From the NCBI GenBank assembly GCA_024641895.1, contig JAHECE010000082.1:1-10689 (forward strand): a stretch of 10,689 bases of DNA. The letters run 5' to 3'. The notes beneath the pieces are model-generated. The model was given only the letters and a program-made list of their open reading frames with translations. It was not told the DNA's origin and ran no database searches. The position numbers and the translations under genes are program-made. How positions within the stretch are numbered: the stretch's first letter is position 1; every line of letters begins with the position of its first letter. This DNA comes from Actinomycetales bacterium (lineage in GTDB: Bacteria > Actinomycetota > Actinomycetes > Actinomycetales > JAHECE01). This document shows positions 6,209-10,689 of this stretch, one piece after another.

Positions 6209-6228
6209 GGGCCGGGCGCCCGGGGCCC
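6209..6228 (-). terminator. GC-rich hairpin after prpC, possible terminator
   Basis: Just downstream of the prpC stop, GGGCC (6209-6213) can pair with GGCCC (6224-6228) around GGGCGCCCGG, which contains a further self-complementary core. The stem is strong but there is no T-run on the minus strand, so Rho-independent termination is possible but unproven. Confidence 0.35.
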
Positions 6229-6234
6229 ACCTCC

Positions 6235-7350
6235 TCAGAGGTGACGTTCGGCCGGGCCGGCGTAGGCGGCGAGCGGGCGGATCAGTGCGTTGGCGGCGCG
6301 CTGCTCCATGACGTGCGCCGTCCAGCCGGTGAGCCGGCTGGCGACGAACAGCGGTGTGAAGGTCGCTCGGTCGAACCCCATGAGGTGGTACGCCGGGCCG
6401 GAGGGGTAGTCGAGGTTGGGCCGGATGCCCTTGCGTACCTCCATCGCGTCCTCGAGGGCGGTGTACAGCTCGCCGAGGTCCTCGCGGTGGAAGTGCGCCA
6501 CGAGCGAGTCGAGGGCAGCCTTCATCGTCGGCACCCGTGAGTCGCCGTTCTTGTACACGCGGTGGCCGAAGCCCATGATCTTGCGCTTGTCGAGCAGCGC
6601 GGTGTCGAGCCAGTCCGGCACCTGAGCCGCCGACCCGATCTCGTCGAACATGACCATGACCTCCTCGTTCGCCCCGCCGTGCAGCGACCCCTTGAGCGCG
6701 CCGATGGCGCCCACGACGGCGGAGTACAGGTCGGACAGCGTCGAGGTGATCACCCGGGCGGTGAAGGTCGAGGCGTTGAAGGAGTGCTCGGCGTACAGGA
6801 CCATGGACACGCGGAAGGCGTCGACGACGACGGCGTCCGGGACCTCCCCGAACGTCATGTGCAGGAAGTTCTCCGAGTAGTCAAGGTCGTCCCGCGGTGG
6901 GACGACGCCGTCGCCGCGCCGTCGCCTCTGGTCGTAGGCGATCACCGCCGGTACCTGGGCCAGCAGGCGCACCGAGGCGGTCAGGCTCGCCTCGCGGGAG
7001 GGGTCGGTGATCGTCGGGTCCTCTGCGCCCATGACGCTGACCGCGGTGCGCAGGACGTCCATAGGGTGCGCCCAGGTCGGCATGCGGTCGACGACGGCCC
7101 GCAGCCGGTCGCTCAGTACCCGCTGCGCGCGCTCGTCGGCCTGCAGGGCCGCGAGCTCTCCCGGCGTGGGCAGCCCGCCGTGCCAGAGCAGCCAGGCGAC
7201 CTCCTCGAAGGAGCAGCGGGCGGCGAGCTCCTGAACGGGATAGCCCCTGTACAGCAACGAGTTGCTCGCCGGGTCGACCCGCGAGATCTCCGTCGTGTCC
7301 ACGATGACGCCCACGAGTCCCTTGTGCACGACGGGCTCGGTCTCGGTCAT
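6235..7350 (-). CDS. prpC: 2-methylcitrate synthase (citrate synthase family)
   Basis: The enzyme condenses propionyl-CoA with oxaloacetate to 2-methylcitrate, the entry step of the methylcitrate cycle, in the cytosol. The 371-residue length fits bacterial PrpC/type II-like citrate synthases. Catalytic residues are all present: His224 in GSLHGGANEEV, His263 in MGFGHRVYKNGDSR and Asp314 in NLDYPSGPAYHLMG. The N-terminal HKGLVGVIVDTTEISRVDP and LLYRGYPVQELA are typical of methylcitrate synthases. Sequence alone does not exclude some citrate synthase activity, but position directly after prpB decides the name. ATG 7350 overlaps the prpB stop (ATGA), implying coupled translation. It is the last gene of the operon and is followed by a GC-rich hairpin. 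Confidence 0.95.
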   Translation of the reverse strand: MTETEPVVHKGLVGVIVDTTEISRVDPASNSLLYRGYPVQELAARCSFEEVAWLLWHGGLPTPGELAALQADERAQRVLSDRLRAVVDRMPTWAHPMDVLRTAVSVMGAEDPTITDPSREASLTASVRLLAQVPAVIAYDQRRRRGDGVVPPRDDLDYSENFLHMTFGEVPDAVVVDAFRVSMVLYAEHSFNASTFTARVITSTLSDLYSAVVGAIGALKGSLHGGANEEVMVMFDEIGSAAQVPDWLDTALLDKRKIMGFGHRVYKNGDSRVPTMKAALDSLVAHFHREDLGELYTALEDAMEVRKGIRPNLDYPSGPAYHLMGFDRATFTPLFVASRLTGWTAHVMEQRAANALIRPLAAYAGPAERHL

Positions 7351-8282
7351 GTGCGCTCCCTTGCTCTCGGGTCGGCCGGGTGGTGCCCCGGCACGCTGAA
7401 GGTGAAGACGGAGTCGTCGAACCGCTCGTAGCCGGCGTAGTCGAGCAGCTCGTAGAGCCGGGCCCTGGTCTGCATCGCCGGCACCTCGCGCTCCAGGGAA
7501 CCGGCGGCGACAAGGGTGTCCAGGGCTCGTTCGGCGGCGCCCATCGCCAGCCGCAGGAGCGAGACGGGATAGATGACGATGTTCACGCCGACGTCGGCGA
7601 GGTGCGCCGTCGTGAGCAGCGGCGATCGACCGAACTCGGTCATGTTGGCCAGCACGGGGACGTCGACGGCCGCTCGCACCGCTTCGAACTCCTTCAGGCT
7701 CGCCATCGCCTCCGGGAAGATCGCGTCCGCCCCGGCGTCGACCAGCCACTTGGCGCGGTCCACCGCGGCGCCGAGGCCTTCGATCGCGCGGACGTCGGTC
7801 CTCGCCATGATGAGCAGGTTGGGGTCGCGCCGCGCGTCCACCGCCGCGCGGATCCGCTGGGCGGCGGTCGCGACGTCGACCACGCTCTTGCCGTCCAGGT
7901 GCCCGCAGCGCTTCGGGTTGACCTGGTCCTCGATGTGCAGCCCGGCGACACCGGCGTCCTCGAGGGTCTGCACGGTCCGGGCGACGTTCATCGGTTCACC
8001 GAAGCCGGTGTCGGCGTCGACGAGGGCAGGCAGATCCGTCACCCGGGCAATCTGCTGGCTCCGGGTCGCGACCTCGGTCAGCGTCGTCAGGCCGACGTCC
8101 GGCAGGCCCAGGTCGGCAGAGAGCACAGCGCCGGAGATGTAGACGCCCTCCAGGCCCTTGTCCTGGATCAGGCGTGCCGACAGAGGGTTGAAGGCCCCCG
8201 GGAAGCGGAGCAGCTCGCCGGTCGCGAGCGCGCCGCGTAGCGCCACGCGCTTGGCCGCGGGTGTGGTCAGGGCGTACAGCAT
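7347..8282 (-). CDS. prpB: Methylisocitrate lyase
   Basis: PrpB cleaves 2-methylisocitrate to pyruvate and succinate, closing the methylcitrate cycle. The 311-residue product belongs to the isocitrate lyase/PEP mutase superfamily. It shows the metal-binding DADTGFGE (Asp89, Asp91), HIEDQ with Glu118, and the active-site loop KRCGHLDGK with Cys126. Other family segments are FPGAFNPLSARLIQ near the start, LIMARTDVRAIEGL, and AGADAIFPEAM. The short KRCGH form without the long insert of true isocitrate lyases fits PrpB. ATG 8282 shares one base with the prpD stop (TGATG), and the stop overlaps prpC by four bases, so all three genes are probably translated from one mRNA. The tail after about residue 290 (HHPADPRARERT) is a little longer than usual. 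Confidence 0.95.
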   Translation of the reverse strand: MLYALTTPAAKRVALRGALATGELLRFPGAFNPLSARLIQDKGLEGVYISGAVLSADLGLPDVGLTTLTEVATRSQQIARVTDLPALVDADTGFGEPMNVARTVQTLEDAGVAGLHIEDQVNPKRCGHLDGKSVVDVATAAQRIRAAVDARRDPNLLIMARTDVRAIEGLGAAVDRAKWLVDAGADAIFPEAMASLKEFEAVRAAVDVPVLANMTEFGRSPLLTTAHLADVGVNIVIYPVSLLRLAMGAAERALDTLVAAGSLEREVPAMQTRARLYELLDYAGYERFDDSVFTFSVPGHHPADPRARERT

Positions 8283-9817
8283 CAGAAGATCCCCTCCGGG
8301 GTGTGCACGGATGCGAGCAGCGCCGGCGGCGCGACGACGGTCAGCCCGCCGAGCTCGCCGGGTCCCAGCTCCGGGAGCCGTTGTGCCACGTCGAGGAAGC
8401 GCTCGACCTCGTCGTCGGGCAGCACTCCGTCGGCCAGCGTCCGGAACTTCGTGAGGTACTGCGCCCGAGCGAAGGGCCTCGCGCCGAGCGGGTGAGCGTC
8501 GGCGACCGCGATCTCCTCGGTGAGGGTGCTGCCGTCGGTCAGCGTGATCTCCACCCTGCCACCGAAGGCCTGCTCGGCGGGGTCGGTGGAGTGGTAGCGC
8601 CGGGTCCACTCCGCGTCCTCCCGGGTGGAGACCCGCTGCCAGAGAGCGACGGTGTCCGGGCGGGACGCCCGCTGCGGGGTGTAGGAGTCGAGGTGGTGCC
8701 AGGTCCCGTCCTGGAGAGCGACCGTGAAGATGTAGGGGATCGAGTGGTCGAGGGTCTCCCGCGAGGCGCTCGGGCTGTACTTCTGGGGGTCGTTCGCGCC
8801 CGAGCCGATCACCTGGTGGGTGTGGTGGCTGGTGTGGATGACGACTGAGCGCACGCGCCCGGGGTCCCCGAGTTCGGGTCGCTCCCTGTGCAGTCGGCGC
8901 GCCAGGTCGATGAGCGCCTGTGCCTGGTACTCGGCCGAGTGCTCCTTGGTGTAGGTGTCGAGGATGGCGCGGCGCGGTTCGCCGGGGCCCGGCAGCGCGA
9001 CGTCGTACCGGGCGTCCGGCCCGTCGAGCAGCCAGGCGATCACACCGTCCTCGCCCTCGTAGATCGGGGTCGGCGAGGTCTGTCCGCGCATCGCCCGGTC
9101 CACCGCCTCGATCGCGACCTTCCCGGCGAAGGCGGGCGCGAACGCCTTCCAGGTGGAGATCTCGCCCTTGCGGGACTGCCGGGTCGCCGTCGTCGTGTGC
9201 AGCGCCTGGCCGATGGCGTGGAACACCGTCGCGGGGTCCAGGCCGAGCAGGCTGCCAAGACCGGCAGCGACCGAGGGGCCCAGATGGGCGACGTGGTCGA
9301 TCCGGTGCCGGTGCAGGCTGATCGCCCGCGCCAGATCGACCTGGACCTCGTAGCCGGTGACGATGCCGCGGACGAGGTCGGCGCCGGTGAGGCCCCGTCC
9401 GACGTCCCGCACGGCCACGTGCTGGGCGACCGCGACGATCGGCGGGATGTTGTCCGCCGGGTGGGAGTACTCCGCGGCGAGGAACGTGTCGTGGTAGTCG
9501 AGCTCGCGGACGGCGACACCGTTGGCCCACGCGGCCCACTCGGGTCCGACGCGCGTGCCGAGGCCGGCGCCGAGAACGGTCGCCCCGGGCCGGAACGGGT
9601 GCGCTAGCGCCTGCGCCCTGGCGGCCGCCACCGGCGCCCTGGTCAGTGACGCGGTCGCTACCGCGGCGTTGTCTATCACCCGGTTGATCACCATGTCGAC
9701 CACGTCCGGCTCTACGTCGACCTGCCGGGTGGCCAGGGCCGCGAGGTGCCACGCCAGCTGGTCCTCGCGGGCCAGGTTCTCGGCGCTCGTGTGCGTCCGG
9801 ACGGTGTGGGTGATCAT
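8282..9817 (-). CDS. prpD: 2-methylcitrate dehydratase (MmgE/PrpD family)
   Basis: PrpD dehydrates 2-methylcitrate to 2-methyl-cis-aconitate and does not use an iron-sulfur cluster. The 511-residue product shows the family blocks ANGVAVRELDYHDTFLAAEY then SHPADNIPPIVAVAQ (residues 98-132), GADLVRGIVTGYEVQVDLAR (145-164), and SRKGEISTWKAFAPAFAGKV (215-234) followed by AMRGQTSPTPIYEGEDGV. The second, lid-like domain contains DPQKYSPSASRETLDHSIPY and the FAGRVEI-like FGGRVEITLTDGS. ATG 9817 is chosen because GGAG lies seven to eight bases upstream and homology-like sequence begins soon after; the open frame to 9901 is low-complexity. It is the first gene of prpDBC. No regulator gene precedes it in the window; the next 680 bases hold no intact gene. 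Confidence 0.94.
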   Translation of the reverse strand: MITHTVRTHTSAENLAREDQLAWHLAALATRQVDVEPDVVDMVINRVIDNAAVATASLTRAPVAAARAQALAHPFRPGATVLGAGLGTRVGPEWAAWANGVAVRELDYHDTFLAAEYSHPADNIPPIVAVAQHVAVRDVGRGLTGADLVRGIVTGYEVQVDLARAISLHRHRIDHVAHLGPSVAAGLGSLLGLDPATVFHAIGQALHTTTATRQSRKGEISTWKAFAPAFAGKVAIEAVDRAMRGQTSPTPIYEGEDGVIAWLLDGPDARYDVALPGPGEPRRAILDTYTKEHSAEYQAQALIDLARRLHRERPELGDPGRVRSVVIHTSHHTHQVIGSGANDPQKYSPSASRETLDHSIPYIFTVALQDGTWHHLDSYTPQRASRPDTVALWQRVSTREDAEWTRRYHSTDPAEQAFGGRVEITLTDGSTLTEEIAVADAHPLGARPFARAQYLTKFRTLADGVLPDDEVERFLDVAQRLPELGPGELGGLTVVAPPALLASVHTPEGIF

Positions 9818-9869
9818 CGGGCCGCTCCGCTCGGGTCGTGCACTCCGCGATCGTGATGCCGCACGGTGC

Positions 9870-10025
9870 TCACCCTGCCAGGCGGTAGCCGATCTCGACA
9901 CCCGCGGCGCGGCGCACGACCCGCTTGCGCCACTGATCGGAGTCGGCGCACCTTCGTGCGCGTCGCGTGGGGCGGAATCGCACCAGCGGCATCGCTACCT
10001 GTTGGAGCGGTTCGGGGTCGACCGC
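9870..10025 (-). pseudogene. Possible C-terminal remnant of an unknown protein
   Basis: On the minus strand one frame ends with DAVDPEPLQQVAMPLVRFRP, then CADSDQWRKRV and GVEIGYRLAG before a TGA at 9872-9870. Codons in this part mostly end in G or C (GTC GAG ATC GGC TAC CGC CTG), which supports past coding. Upstream of about 10025 the frame becomes serine/proline/arginine-rich and unconvincing. I do not recognise the family; it is not obviously a PrpR/RamB-type regulator. Confidence 0.2.
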
Positions 10026-10122
10026 GTCGACGGCAAGAGAGCAGTGCGCCCCTCGATGCGCGTGAATCGATCCGCCCGGGGTCCTCGACGAGGCCGATGC
10101 TCGCGGGCGCATGGCGTCTGCC

Positions 10123-10152
10123 CCTGTCCTCGGTGTCCCCGGCGAGGACAGG
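10123..10152. repeat. Perfect 10-bp inverted repeat (hairpin)
   Basis: CCTGTCCTCG (10123-10132) and CGAGGACAGG (10143-10152) are exact reverse complements around the ten-base loop GTGTCCCCGG. There is no adjacent T-run. The loop and right arm resemble the second hairpin at 10435-10453. Confidence 0.6.
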
Positions 10153-10264
10153 ATCACGCTTGGGAGGCGGCCACGGGCGAAACCCCGGGGGAGAGCGAAC
10201 CCCACCCGGGGTGCCGGTTGGCGGTGTTCGTGACCTGCGCGTTCGCGACGACCATCGGACCTTA

Positions 10265-10281
10265 GTGACCCTTGCGGTCAC
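10265..10281. repeat. Short palindrome, operator-like
   Basis: GTGACC (10265-10270) and GGTCAC (10276-10281) form a perfect 6-bp inverted repeat with a 5-base spacer. The dyad could be a regulator site or a chance repeat; it lies about 450 bases upstream of prpD, too far to be assigned to it with confidence. Confidence 0.3.
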
Positions 10282-10322
10282 CCTACGTCCTCATCAGAAG
10301 TCGCGCTGACCTGCACAAACAG

Positions 10323-10347
10323 TGCCCGAGTGGGATTCGAACCCGCC
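10323..10347 (-). other. tRNA 3'-end-like sequence (T-arm and acceptor), possible attachment-site remnant
   Basis: Read on the minus strand, GCGGGTTCGAATCCCACTCG and then GGCA look like the T-arm and 3' acceptor strand of a tRNA. GGGTTCGAATCCC is the classic T-stem/loop, and CTCGGGCA matches the acceptor end of many actinobacterial leucine tRNAs. It is one base short of the canonical spacing between T-stem and acceptor, is not followed by CCA, and no D-arm, anticodon arm or matching 5' acceptor strand is found upstream. It is therefore not an intact tRNA. Integrative elements often carry such a tRNA 3' copy at an att site. Confidence 0.32.
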
Positions 10348-10400
10348 CCTACGGCGTGTCTCGGGCCCGTTGCGTTGCGTCGGGTCGTTTGGTCTGCGGA

Positions 10401-10430
10401 ACCGTCGGGACCTGTCGGGTCCTGTCGGTC
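10401..10430. repeat. Three degenerate 10-bp direct repeats
   Basis: The units ACCGTCGGGA, CCTGTCGGGT and CCTGTCGGTC follow one another without gaps and share (C/T)GTCGG. The helical-turn periodicity would suit an iteron-like or operator array, but with only three diverged copies this could also be chance slippage in GC-rich DNA. Confidence 0.4.
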
Positions 10431-10434
10431 CGGG

Positions 10435-10453
10435 GTGTCCCCGGCGGGGACAC
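10435..10453 (-). terminator. Hairpin downstream of the death-on-curing gene, possible terminator
   Basis: GTGTCCCC (10435-10442) and GGGGACAC (10446-10453) form a perfect 8-bp stem around the three-base loop GGC. It lies 44 bases beyond the stop of the minus-strand toxin gene, a fitting place for transcription termination, though no T-run follows. The same GTGTCCCCGGCG core occurs at 10133-10144. Confidence 0.4.
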
Positions 10454-10496
10454 GGCCGTAGGCTCATTGCGGCTGTTGGACGCGAGCGTCGGCCCG

Positions 10497-10689
10497 CTAC
10501 CGATGCCAGGAGCGGAGGGTCGCCGCGATCGAGGGCGTGTCGATGACGCCGGCCGCGACGCCTGTCACGAGGTCGTAGGCGGGGTCGTCCGGGGCGTCCA
10601 GTTCGACGTCGTTGAGCCCGAAGAACACGACGGTGGCCAGCCAGCCGAGGCGTTTGTTGCCGTCGACCAGAGCGTGGTTGCCCACGATC
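10497..10689 (-). CDS. Death-on-curing (Doc/Fic) family toxin, 3' part only
   Basis: The visible C-terminal 63 codons carry the Fic-type core motif HALVDGNKRLGW, matching the Doc consensus HxFxDGNKR, in which the His is catalytic and the Asp-Gly-Asn-Lys-Arg loop binds the nucleotide. Doc proteins phosphorylate elongation factor Tu and stop translation; ordinary Fic proteins AMPylate targets. The hydrophobic helix LATVVFFGLNDVELDAPDD and the end VIDTPSIAATLRSWHR fit the usual Doc tail. The frame stays open to the window edge (an Ile codon precedes the GTG at 10685), so the true start and any Phd-like antitoxin, normally just upstream, lie outside. The stop is TAG at 10499-10497, followed by a hairpin. 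Doc genes commonly sit on plasmids, phages and genomic islands. Confidence 0.8.
   Translation of the reverse strand, partial: IVGNHALVDGNKRLGWLATVVFFGLNDVELDAPDDPAYDLVTGVAAGVIDTPSIAATLRSWHR

Larger units (their letters stand above)
5519..6234. other. Gene graveyard without an intact gene
   Basis: No full-length gene fits this 716-base stretch. Three protein-like scraps are annotated separately: a hydrolase C-terminus (5559-5672), an IS3 OrfA-like N-terminus (5977-6039) and an integrase C-terminus (6043-6134). Between them (5673-5976) the open frames lack convincing starts and family resemblance. Confidence 0.55.
9818..10496. other. Long stretch upstream of prpD without an intact gene
   Basis: The many overlapping open frames here are arginine/proline-rich and have no good starts. 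This region must hold the prp promoter, but no clear -35/-10 pair could be chosen. It also contains a possible gene tail (9870-10025), a short palindrome (10265-10281), a tRNA-3'-end-like sequence (10323-10347), three 10-bp direct repeats (10401-10430) and two related hairpins, listed separately. Confidence 0.5.

Noticed and set aside
6562..7431. Long plus-strand frame antisense to prpC
   Set aside because: High-GC shadow of a gene with an intact active site; no start signal and no family resemblance.
7347..9752. 801-codon minus-strand open frame covering prpB and most of prpD
   Set aside because: Its first 490 codons are the wrong frame of prpD, with extreme Arg/Gly/Pro content. Only the part from ATG 8282 is PrpB.
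9814..10281. Minus-strand frame whose TGA overlaps the prpD ATG
   Set aside because: The ATGA overlap is tempting as an upstream operon gene, but the product is almost all Arg, Pro, Thr and Ser with no fold-like pattern and no ribosome site.
1..10689. CRISPR array, intact tRNA, rRNA, riboswitch
   Set aside because: No regularly spaced 25-40 bp repeats, no complete cloverleaf and no rRNA-like sequence were seen. The tRNA-like sequence at 10323-10347 lacks every arm except the T-arm and acceptor end.

Overview
The window is GC-rich DNA. Its coding regions mostly have G or C at third codon positions, there is a candidate leaderless GTG start, and it carries a DUF3105 protein, a DUF2269 protein and a tightly overlapped methylcitrate-cycle operon. 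Together these point to an actinobacterium, possibly of the Micrococcales; the genus cannot be fixed from this sequence alone.

Layout. Positions 1-1380 are accessory sequence on the minus strand: a possible signal-peptide start running off the left edge, an unrecognised 208-residue protein (294-920) with relaxed codon usage, and an unrecognised 108-residue ORF (917-1243) joined to it by an ATGA overlap. The frame of the 108-residue ORF is open further upstream apart from one TAG. Positions 1463-2293 (plus) encode an alpha/beta hydrolase with a complete catalytic triad. Positions 2294-2736 hold no intact gene but include the N-terminal scrap of a PadR-type regulator. Positions 2737-3393 (minus) encode a membrane-anchored DUF3105 protein. 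Positions 3394-3773 carry only a doubtful small ORF. Positions 3774-4442 are a truncated IS630-family element. Positions 4510-5518 hold a divergent pair: an SRPBCC protein (minus) and a DUF2269 four-helix membrane protein (plus).

Positions 5519-6234 form a gene graveyard: the C-terminal tail of a second alpha/beta hydrolase, an IS3-OrfA-like N-terminus, and a frameshifted tyrosine-recombinase C-terminus joined directly to it.

Positions 6235-9817 (minus) are the best-supported part: prpD-prpB-prpC, with a TGATG junction and an ATGA junction, encoding three enzymes of the 2-methylcitrate cycle (synthase, dehydratase, lyase) that turn propionyl-CoA plus oxaloacetate into pyruvate and succinate. 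No regulator gene accompanies them. Positions 9818-10496 hold no convincing intact gene, but contain a tRNA-3'-end-like sequence, short direct repeats and two related hairpins. The window ends inside a Doc/Fic-type death-on-curing toxin gene (minus).

No clearly new system is visible. The main points of interest are the unknown two-ORF module at the left, the relic mosaic at 5.5-6.1 kb, and the tRNA-like/repeat/toxin edge at the right, which suggests mobile-element junctions on both sides of the metabolic operon.
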